A stretch of DNA of 64,000 bases from Fallopia convolvulus. Taxonomy: Eukaryota > Streptophyta > Magnoliopsida > Caryophyllales > Polygonaceae. The notes beneath the pieces are model-generated. The model made no database searches, had not been told where the DNA came from, and saw only the letters and a list, made by a program, of their open reading frames with translations. Made by a program: the position numbers and the translations under genes. Positions 43,077 through 54,062 of this stretch are shown here, one piece after another; the stretch's first letter is position 1; each line of letters starts with the position of its first letter. The stretch is taken from assembly GCA_964016875.1 (NCBI GenBank), contig OZ024726.1, forward strand, positions 31,175,503-31,239,502, written 5' to 3'.

Positions 43077-44155
43077 TTACTTCATTTGCGTAGGGCGGTG
43101 AAGAGCGCTTTCTCGCGCATTCCTTTTGGTTGCCGAGTATGTAAGGCCGCATACACTTGATCCTCCGGTGATCACGTTCACGACCTTGGCAGGTACTGGC
43201 GACGCTAGCCTTCCCGCGCGTGAGGCTTCCACGACATCTGGGGGGACTTGCGCATTTGGCGCGACTTTTGTGATCCTCCCTCGAGATACGAGGTAGGCAA
43301 TTTCTCTCCTCAGCACTACACATTCTTTGGTTACGTGACCGTAATCATCATGGAAATCACACCACCTGCTCATATCTTTATTCAGATAGGGTTTTTCATT
43401 CCTTTTCGGCCACGTAACACCCCGTATCGTTAAAGCTATGTTCTTCACGAGGTCCTCGGGGGATATACCTAGGTTGAACTCGTCATATTTCGATGGTAGC
43501 GGTTTGGCGGGTTTGGTCTCGGCGACGTTCATCTTCACTGCATCGAGGTTAGGGCGCCGATATGGTTGATCACAACGTTCCCGATGATCTGATGCCGCCT
43601 TCTTGTCCACCCTTTCCCAGATGCTCGCAGGCTTCCTCATTTTCAAATCTTTCTCAAGTCTGATTTGAGCCAGAGCCTTGTTTTGGACATCTTCGAAATT
43701 GTGACAAGGATGTCGGGTTAGCTCCTTGTAGAGGTCTCCATCTTGATTTACTCCTTGACGAAAAGCATCCATAGCTGTCGGCACGTCACAATGCGGGATG
43801 AAGATCTTTTCTCGGTTGAACTTGTCTAGGTACTCCCGGGTGGACTCTTTTGGTTTTTGGATAACCCGGTACAGATCGCTAGACTGCTTCTCGAATCTTC
43901 GGCTGCTAGCGAATTATAACCGGAAGGAGTCCATCAACTCAGCAAAGGAGCAGATACTTCCTCTTGGAAGGTTGAAGAACCAGTTCAAGGTCGGCCCCGC
44001 AAGAGCTGCTCCGAAATGCTTACACATCAGTGCTTCACGAGAATGATATGGAACTGCGTTGGTCATCATTTTGTGCTTGAATATGGCCACGTGCTCGTTA
44101 GGGTCTCTCGTGCCATCATAGGGGCTCATACTAGGTACCGAGAATTTCTTCGGTA
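43077..44155 (-). pseudogene. Tat gag, N-terminally truncated, with an in-frame stop
   Basis: It starts almost directly after the LTR with FSVPSMSPYDGTRDPNEHV, the middle of the gag core. CKHFGAALAGPTLNWFFNLP and SICSFAELMDSFRL follow, then a TAA near 43914 in a Gln-like position. The C-terminal half has MPTAMDAFRQGVNQDGDLY, RYRRP-like basic sequence and a zinc-knuckle-like WCDFHDDYGHVTKEC. The gag N-terminus and 5' leader appear deleted, as only about 75 bp separate gag from the LTR. Confidence 0.82.
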
Positions 44156-44231
44156 TTTCAACTTAAGCGATATGAGGACCGAAGGGAGACTCGAATCAGA
44201 GAATCTCGTCCAAATCCAACACGGGAGACTA

Positions 44232-44701
44232 TGTTTTGGACAAAAATTTGACAAGCAAACTTCTGCCCTAGATTGGGGCACGATCGATTTGAGGGACGAG
44301 ATAATACTCAGGAAAAACTCGAATCAGAGAAATCCGAATACAAAAGCTCTCTTTTTGATAAATCCGTTCTAGTCCAGTGTGTGTCCTACAATAAATCGTA
44401 AAACTTATCATATATCTCCTCAACCTAATGTTCCTCTCCCACGTCCCACGATTTCCGGGTTCATAGGGCATATCTCCAACTGCTATCCACTCCCCGCGTA
44501 TATCAAAAGAGGGAACCGCCGCGACGGTTGTCGTTTGAGCGTGCACCTCTTCCTCGTGACGGAAGCTTTCTTCCTTCATCTTGGTGACTACTAACTTCCT
44601 CTCGCTCTCAAAGACTTATGCTTTCACGCTCTCCTACGGTTTGTCGCTTGATCTTGGGTTTATGTCTTCGAATGGGCCAAATCGGTTTTTGGGCCTAACA
44701 A
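44232..44701 (-). repeat. 5' LTR of the Tat-lineage element
   Basis: Minus strand TGTTAGGCCCAAAA start and TTTTTGTCCAAAACA end, 470 bp. The same LTR in the opposite orientation is at 60431-60905, so both ends are supported by comparison. Candidate TSD on this side is AACTA (44702-44706). No PBS was recognised. Confidence 0.82.
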
Positions 44702-44706
44702 ACTAC

Positions 44707-45081
44707 CCTACCAACTACCCAGTCGGGTAACTCCCAGTTGAGATTACCCTGGCTGTTACCCTGGGTGGTTTTGGTAGGGTAACTCTTATTTAACTTGTTC
44801 TTTGACTCGGCTTCTTTCTTGGGCAAAAATCCCGACTTGTTTGGCCTTGAACCTCTTGTCTTGACTCCTCTTCTTAGATCCTTGACTTCCCAACTTCCTT
44901 GAATGGCTCGATTTCCTTCTCCTATTAGACCTTAAATTCCAAGAAATGCAAAGCGTAGATACCGAATCACAAGTCTCACCAAAATAACTAAAAACACTCT
45001 AGAAACACGAGATGCAAGCTAAAAACATAACTAAGCATGATCTAATATGCACCTTAAACATGTTCTACATGCAAGTTATCA
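44707..45081 (-). repeat. Athila-like LTR fragment, cut by the Tat insertion
   Basis: Minus strand start TGATAACTTGCATGTAGA at 45081, running to the Tat LTR. It has its own repeated motif GGGTAAC/GTTACCC, seen four times in 44727-44790. The start resembles the solo LTR at 19900-21352. The remainder is not in the window. Confidence 0.65.
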
Positions 45082-45120
45082 TTTATTCCAATTCTTTTAT
45101 TCGTGTTTGTTATAATGCTT

Positions 45121-46595
45121 TGATGTTCGTGTTTTTAGTATAGTTTTTAGTGTGTTTTCTTAGTTTGTTAGGATTAGTTTTGTGTGTTTTTGGATAGTTT
45201 TGCATATTTTGTGAAAAGTATGGAAGCTACTCCGTTTTGTGTCTTTTTGTAGGTTTTAGCAAGGAAAAGGTGCTAATTGGAGTTGAATTTGGAGTGCTAT
45301 GATAAAGGATGGAAGAATGCAAGATGAAGAAGTCGAAGTCTGAGTTTTTGAAGAAAAAGTGTTGAAGAAACCAAGCCCAGGCTCGTTAACGAGGCTGTGA
45401 GGGCTCGTTAACGAGGCTACGAGATAGAGCTTTCGAGAGTTTGATTTTGTGATTCACCGATCCTGTGCGGAAATTTATTTCCGTGTCGGTAGAATATTTT
45501 ATATGATTTTAGGGTTATTATATTCTGTATTTTAGGTCTTGTTATCTTTCTAGATTTTATTTCTATCTTTTAGGTTAATTTCTATCTTTTTAGGACAGTT
45601 TTTATCTTTTAGCCTTTTCTATTTTATAGCCTTATTAGTATAAATAGCCCTCTTATTAGTCTAAAGAGGGGAGAGGAGAGAGAATTAAGAAAGTAGTAGA
45701 GAGAAGAGGAAGAACCGAGAGAGGCGAGAGACGGATCGGAGTCGAGATCGAGAGCTCGGTGGACGAGAGTTACCGGGGTCGTTAGTCGAGATTCGGTTCG
45801 GTGCTTTGTGTTTTTCGGGTTTCTTCTGAATTTCTGTAAGACGATATTTATTAATTTGAGTAGTATTTGTTTGCAATGATCTCTTTTGTTGAAGTTATTT
45901 GTTTCTTAGTCATGAGTAGTGAGTAGTCTTCTTTTCTAAGGTCGGGGTTTAAACCCGGCATGGTTATGCATGTTTGATGAGTAAGATTATGTGTTGAATG
46001 CCTTCTATCTATATTTTTGATTGTTTGTTGTGCTTAGACCTAGATGAAAATCGAGGTGATTTGAGTTTTTAACTTGATTGAGAGAGAAAGTTATAGACTT
46101 GAAGGTTGATATTGTTTGAAAACGAAAGTTTCAAGCTTTAGATCCAAAACAAGCAATTGAGTGAATTAGTTTATGAAAGTAGATTAATTTACTTATTAGT
46201 CAATGAAAGTTGATGAATTTATCTATTTAAAGGCATGATCTTATCTTCTTACGAGTTTTTATGCATGACTATGTTGTGGTGTCCCTTATCCTAGATCTTT
46301 GTTTTTTATTTGAAATCTCTTAAGTGATATTCGTTACTGAGTTCGTAGGCTCGGTACCGAACCTGTTTAGGTCGTTATTTTTGGTCATTTATTTGCGGTG
46401 GTTCGTTAACAACCCTGACAACGTCGTTAACGAGGCTACTTGTGGGTGTTTGCTTGTTTTTGTTTGATTTTTGTTATTAGGAGTCGATAAACAAACAACC
46501 TTGCTTCTCGTGGAACGATCCTGACTCCCCTATACTCAGCGGGGTCTTGACTTATAAATTTATTTGTTGTCCTGAGTGAAGACCCGTCATCAACA
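45121..46595 (+). repeat. 5' LTR of the complete-ended Athila-like element
   Basis: TGATGTTCGTG start and TCAACA end, 1475 bp. TATAAATA box at 45639-45646. GCTCGTTAACGAGGC occurs twice in U3 (about 45381-45420), and GTTCGTTAACAACCC plus GTCGTTAACGAGGC in U5 (about 46397-46433). Confidence 0.93.
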
Positions 46596-46598
46596 AAT

Positions 46599-46615
46599 TG
46601 GCGCCGTTGCCGGGG
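46599..46615 (+). other. Primer-binding site (tRNA-Asp type)
   Basis: TGGCGCCGTTGCCGGGG begins three bases after the LTR end. It is a perfect complement to the 3' end of plant tRNA-Asp. Confidence 0.93.
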
Positions 46616-46710
46616 AAGCAACGAGTTTGTTTGTTTATCTGTGGGTCTGGGAATAGCCCGACCCCGTTTTTATTTTCAATTTTCGTTTTCTTTTTCTTTT
46701 TTCTCAGCGT

Positions 46711-49539
46711 ATGCCGGTAGGACGTCGAAGGCTCGAATTTGACAACGCTGGTTATTATTCTGAACCTGAACGTTCCCAGCACCGTAGACGTCGAGAGAGC
46801 CGAGCGATGGCCACACCTGAAGAGATGGCTCGTCAACTAGAAGTCCTCCAAACACAGATGGAGGCGTTGAAAACGGAGAAGGAAGGCGCTGCTGTCGAGG
46901 CTGAGCGTCAACGAGCTAACAATGCTCGTCTACAGGAAGAGCTGAACGTCTATCCGAGGAATGCCAAACAGTACATGCATCCAGAACTGAGGGTGCCGGA
47001 GTCCCTAATCGTGCTTCCAGAGATAGAGAAACCTTTTGAGATCAAGTCTCAATTTATATCCTTAATTAAACGGGCTCAGTTTGAAGGAAAACCTATTGAG
47101 TGCCCTATGGAGCATATTAGAAATTTTCTTGATTTATCTGACACCATAGCTGTTGAAGGTGTCTCACTTGAATATGTTCTGTTAAAAGCTTTCAGGTGGT
47201 CTCTTGCTGGAAAGGCCCTGAGCTGGTTGGAGAGCTTACCTCCTAAGTCTATCAGGACTTGGAAGAACTTGTATGATCAATTTCTTACAAAGTTCTTCCC
47301 TCCTGCCAAGACAACGGAGCTAAGGAAACGCATCACCTCCTATCACCAGCTGCCTAATGAGACTTTTGTTGAAACATGGGAAAGATTTAAAGAGATGCTT
47401 AGACAATGCCCCACTCATGGGCAACCTTTATATGTTCTTCAAGAAATCTTTTTTTAGGGTATCAACGCAAAGACCAAGAACTGCATCAAGACACATACAA
47501 CGTACGGTTTTATAGAGATGGACCCTACAGCCGCATGGGAATTACTGGATAAGCTGTCCAATTATGATGCCATGTATGGAACCTAGCAGACCCCCCAGCC
47601 GCAGAAACGTCTCTATGTGCCTAACCGAGAAGAAGTTGACCCAGACGTTAAAAATCAGTTTCTACTAGACGAGGTCAACCGCCTGAAGAAGCAGGTAAGT
47701 TTTCTGAAGTCCTCTCAATCATATCAAGAGTGTGGTTCTTCTGCCCATAGTACTTCTGCTTGCACTAACATAGAGCAGGTAAGAGCCGCTGAGACAATTG
47801 CTGAGATGAATTACATGAGAGGCCCATACAGGAACCAGCCTAGCAATTTTGACAGGTCAAACAACTATCAGACGTGGGGCAATAAAAATCCAAATCCAAG
47901 CTATACAGCGCCTCCACCGGATAGACGACCTGTGCCTTATCGACCTCCAGGCCATCAGGAGCCACCATCTTGGGTACAAGGGTTACAGAAAAGCATCAAT
48001 GGGGTCCACAACAAGGTCAATGAAGTTCAAGCTAACCTTAACCACCAGAATAAAAGATGGGGAGAGTTCGATGTATGGAAGAAGAATGTCAATTCCCAAC
48101 TAGGGAACCTTGCTGCACAGATTCCAAGGCCACTTGGGCAACTTTCGGGCCGTCCCGAAGAGAACCCTAAAGGACAAATAGCAACGGTACACCTTAGGAG
48201 CGGAAAGACACTGCCGGAGCAAGTTCAAGTTAAGGACAAGACGGAAGAGGACACCACAGTCACCCTCGGTAACGAGCCAGCGAGAGCAAGTACCGAACCA
48301 GCGTGCCATGGTGACGAGGCTCCGAGGGTACCTAACGACCCTAGCACAGGTAAGTTTTCTAAACCGAGCCCTCCTCTCAATTCCAGGGTAATTAACGACC
48401 CCGCTAAGGTCAGTAACGACCCGCCGAGCCTACCTAACGACCCGAGTGTCGACCCGGTAGCTTCACCTCTCGAGCCTAATTTGGTTCCGAGGATGGTGAA
48501 ATCTCTTCCATTTCCAACTAAGAAATCTGTGGACTCTACTGAGAGTAAGTTCAAGCGTTTCGTAAAGATTCTTCAGGGCATTAATATTTCCATCCCATTC
48601 GCTGAGGCCCTAAGCGAAATGCCAGCTTACACAAAATTTTTGAAGGATATTCTTAGCAGGAAACGATCCATTACAGAGCTGCAGGATGAAGTCCGATCTA
48701 TAGCTTTACCAGAAAAGCTAGGAGATCCAGGAAGATTTTCTATAACGATTGGCATAGGAGACCACAAGTTCAAAGCTTTATGTGATTTGGGAGCCAGTGC
48801 TAGTTTACTTTCTCTCTCAATTTGGTCAAAAGCCAACATGGGACCACTAGAGCCAGTAGATATGAACCTCTTCATGGCAGACGGATCATGTGTCAAGGCC
48901 ACAGGAGTCGTGGACGACTATCCTATTCAAGTCGGGAAATTCTTTATACCCAATGATTTTATCGTCCTCGATATGCCTGAAGACCCTCATGTCCCCATAA
49001 TTCTCGACAGACCATTTTTAGCCACAGCAGGTGCAAGGGTTGATGTGCGGAAAGGACTTCTCACTTTTGATATTGGAGAGGAACGCGTGGAATTCAGCCT
49101 CGATCAAAATGCCAACGACCCAACTGTGGTCGCACAAATCGAGTTGACCCAGTCAGAACTCGACATATCTGATCCTACCGAGCCTCCCTCAAATACCAAA
49201 ACGGAAGAGAATTCCATACAAGTCCCTACCGAACCTCATTGCCCCACCATCGAGTCCCTCATGCAAGAGTATAATCAAGGTGAGGGCTCTAACAGTGAAT
49301 TCACTAATACTAGTTATGACTATTCTTCATACTTTGTTCCTACACCGTGCTCCATTATATGTACCATAGAGGAGTCCAAACCACCTTGGTTTTCGGATTT
49401 CACTAACCATCGTGTAGGAATATCGGGCATACTGATAGAAGAAAAGGGACCTAATTTAGTAACTCAAGTGAACAATTCCTACAAAGCTAATTATGGGGTA
49501 CCAAAGGACCTCAACATAGCTGCAAAAGAGCCACCTTGA
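46711..49539 (+). pseudogene. Athila-like gag-protease with two in-frame stops
   Basis: MPVGRRRLEFDN starts the reading. The gag core follows (QYMHPELRVPES, FRWSLAGKALSWLESLPP, RFKEMLRQCPTHG), then TAG at 47455 in EIFF*GIN where the gag at 1-1569 has Gln, and a second TAG at 47584. The frame then stays open 47617-49539: a CCHC-like CGSSAHSTSACTN, a linker with repeated NDP-type peptides (VPNDPS, VINDPAKVSNDPPSLPNDPS) encoded by TAACGACCC motifs, and a retropepsin-like domain with CDLGASASLLSLSIW (DLGAS in place of DTGAS). The ORF ends soon after the protease, where reverse transcriptase would follow. Stops of the CAG-to-TAG kind fit methylcytosine decay. Confidence 0.88.
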
Positions 49540-50755
49540 GCCAAGGTAAGTACGTCGGGCTGACGACGTTAAAAATAGTGCTTATAGGAGGCAACCCGCT
49601 CTTAGTATAGATTAGTTTTTCTTTTCTTTTCTTTTTAGATTCTTTTTTAGCTTTCTTTTGAGTTCTTTTTAGTAGTTTTTAGGATAGAAAATTAGGATAA
49701 ATTTTGAGCTAACAAGATGCAGAAAAGGGGTTCTTAATCACTCAAGGAGGCTACGGTGGCTCGTTAACGACCCACCCAGGGTCGTTAACGACCCGGTCCG
49801 GCGAACCGACTCGGGAAGGTAAGTATTAATTTTACCCTAGTCTAATTTCTATGTTCTTCTATCTTCTATCTACCTAGCCGCCGCCACTAACCCCCCCTCC
49901 TACTTCTACCCCCTTCTATTTAACCCTTCTAAACTCTAAAAAAAAATCCTCCCTCAAATCTCAAACTCCAAAATCCTCAAAACACTACCGAAGACCTTCA
50001 CCACCGATCGAAATCTCCCAAGTCACCGACCATCGGAGACGCCTTCGTTACCGAAGCCCGGAACCCCATTTTCCCACCGACGAGACCCAACCTCGTTACC
50101 CTCCAAATCCGATCTTTTGTTCTTCAAATTTCCCGATCTTCCGGTATGATTTCTAAACCGTAACTCTATATTGCATGATTCGTGGCTTTTAGGGTAGAAA
50201 TTTCATATTTGGATTGTGTTTATAGAGAAAACCGATTTGCATGTTTGAATTTTGCTCATGAATTTTGGTTGTGCTTAGTTGATTCTCAATCAAGGGAAGG
50301 TTATTCATGCTAGATTCTACATTGCAAAAATTTGATTAAGAAAAGCATGAATTTTTCTTGTTCTAGAAGTTGAGTTTTGATTTTCACCATGATAATTTTG
50401 GGCAAATTTAGCATGTTTGGGATGGGTAAGTGAGCAAGTATAGGGTGCATATATCTGGTTGTGTGTCTAGTGAAGGAGTATAGAGGATGCATGCTTGATT
50501 TATGGTTTGATTTTGAAGTTGATAATGCTCGGAATTCTGTGAACTGGCTCTCGGCAGCTCGTTAACGACCCACCCAGGCTCGTTAACGACCCTGCGTACC
50601 TTCAAAATTCAATAACCAGTCCAGATTCGTAAACAAACCAATTGGGTTGTTAACGAATAATTCTGAGGGTTATTTCGAGACCAAGTATGGGGTCTCTTGC
50701 TTATCTATCTTGAGTGGATCTTATCTTGGAAAATCATGATTGTTTTGTAGATCAC
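49540..50755 (+). other. Post-protease spacer with stem-loops and GTTAACGA repeats
   Basis: A stem-loop (ACGTCG-GGCTGA-CGACGT, about 49552-49569) and a GGAGGCAACCC element lie within 65 bases of the stop. GGCTCGTTAACGACCC and GGGTCGTTAACGACCC lie at about 49757-49797, with more copies at about 50556-50590 and 50646. No ORF is supported. An acceptor-like TTGTTTTGTAG sits 6 bases before the env-like ATG. Confidence 0.65.
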
Positions 50756-52350
50756 ATGGCAAGTTCAAGCAGACCCGCTACCCGAGCCCAGAAGAAGAGG
50801 AGGAATCAGAGGTCCCCATCTCCACCTCGCATGGATAATGTGATCTTACGCACTCAAGGGCAAGCGGATCGTTACAATGCCATCCTACACAAGGACCACA
50901 ACACTCGGTGGTTTTCAAGGACGAGTGCCAAGCAAACGGGGATTTATACGGATGTCAAGGAGGCTTTTGTTATTCTCGGTGTACCTCATTTGCTGAAGAA
51001 GGAGACCCTACCACACTTTCCGGCACTCACATCCGAGTTTCTGGCCACTCTAGAAACAAACTTTCCGTCAAAGACTTCGGCGGGACGCATCCGGTTTAGG
51101 CTCGGTAATGTGAGCAGAGAGTACACTTTGGCGGAGTTCAACGCTATTCTAGAGCTTCCAAACCCTTCTAGAGAGTACAGCTTGAAAGACTACAAGGTGA
51201 CAAGGACTTGGAGCTACATCACCGGGGAGGTTGAACCCTCCGCAGCGGCATTATCCGGGGCAAGCATCATCAACCCCATATTCAGGATCATCCTTCGAGT
51301 CCTAGCCGCTACATTTTGGCCTAAGAGAGAGCTGAACAGGCCAACAAGGACGAAAGTTTCTTGTCTTCGCACTATCCTTTTTTAGGAGCCCGACCCTATT
51401 AATTTGGGGTATGAGTGGCTCTACTATATTGAGAAATCAACCAAGTCCAAAGAAGTATGGTGTGGTAACTTGGTTAGTCTTTTGGCTACAAACCTTGGAG
51501 TCGACCTTACTCGCTACACGCCGGCTCATGCTCAACTCCTCAACAAGAGCTATTGGTATAGCTCCGGTATTTTCATTCAAGCCGAGGGAGGGTTCAAGAC
51601 CAAAGTTCAAGACCGCATTGTTGTACCCACCCTTGACATGTTGGAGCTACTCTATGTACCAAATTGGTACGAGGTGGGGACGGGTCATGCATTCCCGTTA
51701 GAGCCCAAGCCGGAGGATGAGCTATCATTTAGGCTGTGTGATGAGTGAGAAGGAGAAGGGATGGATGAAGATGAAGATGAGGATACCGAGGTTGCTGGGA
51801 CGAGACTGAAGAAGCCGACACAGAGGGAGGCACGGAGGAGCTTAACTTCGAGGATGAAGACCTCGATACAGAAGTTTTGGGCACTAACGTCCTCGTTGAC
51901 GAGCCCACCAGGCTCGTTAACGACCATTTCCAAACCTCTTCACATGCTCCTAACGAAGCACCCGGTTTCGTTAACGACCCCCCGAGGACCACTATCGGCC
52001 CTCCTCTAGCTCCCATCGATCCTAATTCCTATGGACTCATGCCATATAACCCGGTGCTTTACCAAGACCAGTTCCAGCCTCACTACCCACCACCACCTCA
52101 GCCCGAGTACATAGGATCGAGTATGCCGCCACCATGGGCCGAGGATCTTTCTGCTCAGATGCAACAACTTCACCTCCAGCAGGACCACATTCATAGGAGG
52201 ATGGATAGATGGGAGACTGTCTATTCCGCTCGCATGTCGATGGAGGACGAGAGGCATCGTCAGAAAGAGGTAGAGGATGCAGAGCGCTGGAGGACGATGT
52301 ACGACTTCATGGGGAACTTTGAGCACTACTTTCCTCCACCAAACCGTTGA
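50756..52350 (+). pseudogene. Athila env-like / ATHILA ORF-1-type protein, broken
   Basis: I prefer the start MASSSRPATRAQKKRRNQR at 50756 over an upstream in-frame ATG at 50714. The N-terminus is basic. Then come ADRYNAILHKDHNTRWFS, EFLATLETNFPSK, REYTLAEFNAILELPNPSRE and PIFRIILRVLAATFWPK. A TAG at 51383 interrupts, and the frame continues NLGYEWLYYIEKSTKSKEVW to a TGA at 51746. A frameshift leads to the C-terminal part (51877-52350), with NDP-like motifs from GTTAACGACC and a Pro/Tyr-rich then coiled tail. It is collinear with 32087-33639 and fits PF03078. No membrane helix is evident. Confidence 0.75.
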
Positions 52351-54062
52351 TTCAGCTTGCAGAAGAAGTTTTCCTTATTTTCCGCTTTTGAGACTTTGTA
52401 AGGTTTTTGTTTTCTCTTTTCTTGTTTTCTTTTGTTTTGTTTTCTATTTCTTTCCTTCTTCTTATTTTTATTATAGTGGGGACACTGTAATTTTAATTAA
52501 GTATGGGGTGGGAGAAAGCAGAACAACTTGTTCGTGTTGTGTCTTGTTTGTCTTATGTGTCTTATTTGTTTAAAGTAGTTCTTTGTTCCATGATAAATTT
52601 GTTCTAAAAAAAATCGAAAAATCTTGAAAAAAAAAGAGTTTTAGAATTGATAAATATCCCTTTCTTAGGTTCTATGATAGTAGTTGCTAGCATGATCATA
52701 TAATTCCTGGAAAGCATGTCTTTGATAGTATAGCCGGATTCTTAAGTTGTAAATTGTTTTTAGGGAGATAGCATTTGATGAAATTGAGCACATATACTTT
52801 ATAGCATAAGTGATGCAATCCAACAAAAATTAGCCCAGTGAGTTGTTTTTGGCCTTATAGGGAGAACATAAAAAATCCCTCTTCTTTTCTTGTGTAATTT
52901 ACTCTCTATATGCATATTATCTCTTGGAATTGTAATGGTTATCTATTACTTGAAACCCGTATAAGATTTATAGTTCATTGCATGTGAAATCAGACGATAG
53001 AGAACTTATTATTTTATGAGCCCTATTATTCCATATCCGCCCTTACATTATCCTTCTTTTTGAAGCCAATTTTGAGCCTGAAGCCTTTTATTTGTAGCTC
53101 CAAAAAAAATTTTCCCTAGCCGAGATAAGCTTGACCCTATCTGGGAATTAGGACTTAGATTGGAGAGGTATGTTTTGTTGAGAGCAATGTTATGTTTGGT
53201 TTGAAATTAAGGATTGTTGGGAGAGTAGATTGGAAGTCTCTATGTTTTTGAGTTGTAAAAAGAAAGATCTCTTGATAGCAAAAGATGCACAAAAGGAAGT
53301 TGTTAAGAAGAAGCAGAGTACACGATATAGCTCGTTAACGACCCTGAAGTGGTTCGTCAATAAGACAGCGAGAAAAAAGAGAGGAGAAAAACGAGGCAGA
53401 GAGATAAGAAAAAAAAAGAAAAAGAAAAGAGGTTTGGAGTGCATTTGTGTTTATATAGATAATATCAGAGATTCTTTTTATTTTTATGAGACTTTCTAGG
53501 ATATATTGGGTGAGAAAATAAGTGCATAATGAAGAGTGAGTTTGGTATGTTGTTTTTATGAGTGTTTTGGTGAGAAGTGTGAGTTTTTAGGAGTCTTTGA
53601 TTCTCGGATAATTTTAGCACCACATAGCCAAAATATTTCCACGCCTTATTGTCATTTGTGTTTATGAGTGTTTTGGTATGTTGCTTCTATGAAGTTTTTC
53701 ATTGAGCCTAAGTTCTCTTGATGGTTTTTTGCTTGTTTTGACAAATCTTGGGTGGAGAGTTTGGTGATATAAGTTCCAATTTCTATGAGTTTTTGTATAT
53801 AAGATGAGTTGAGAGATGTATTTCTAAGTCTAAACACTTGAGAGTTGAGTGAAACACATTATTATTCCTTGTGAGGTTGGATTGTATTTTCTTATGTTTA
53901 TTTGGTACATATTTGTGTGATGACATTAATAATCATTTGTTATTTTTCTATGTGTTGATGTTGTTTTTAGAAGATGGCTATGTCTTGATGAGTATGTTTG
54001 TTTGGTTTTGATTATTGTTTAGTGATTGCTTGAGGACAAGCAAGTCTAAGTATGGGGTATTT
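52351..54062 (+). other. 3' non-coding region of the complete-ended Athila-like element
   Basis: No ORF is supported. Conserved blocks: TGTAGCTCCAAAAAAAA with CCTAGCCGAGATAAGCTTGA (about 53094-53135), TTTTAGCACCACATAGCCA (53613-53630) and ACACTTGAGAGTTGAGTG (about 53833). GCTCGTTAACGACC occurs at about 53331. It ends in GTATGGGGTATTT before the 3' LTR. Confidence 0.6.

Larger units (their letters stand above)
39997..44701 (-). mobile_element. Tat-lineage Ty3/Gypsy element, minus strand, decayed and 3'-truncated
   Basis: Order on the minus strand: LTR (44701-44232), gag remnant, protease, reverse transcriptase, RNase H, a second plant/archaeal-type RNase H, and the integrase zinc domain, then cut at the junction with the LTR fragment ending at 39996. 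A second RNase H marks the Tat lineage. Several stops and frame breaks make it inactive. Confidence 0.88.

Noticed and set aside
53190..53499. Lys-rich and Phe-rich ORFs before the 3' LTR
   Set aside because: Low-complexity readings in a non-coding 3' region, unsupported by the sister elements.
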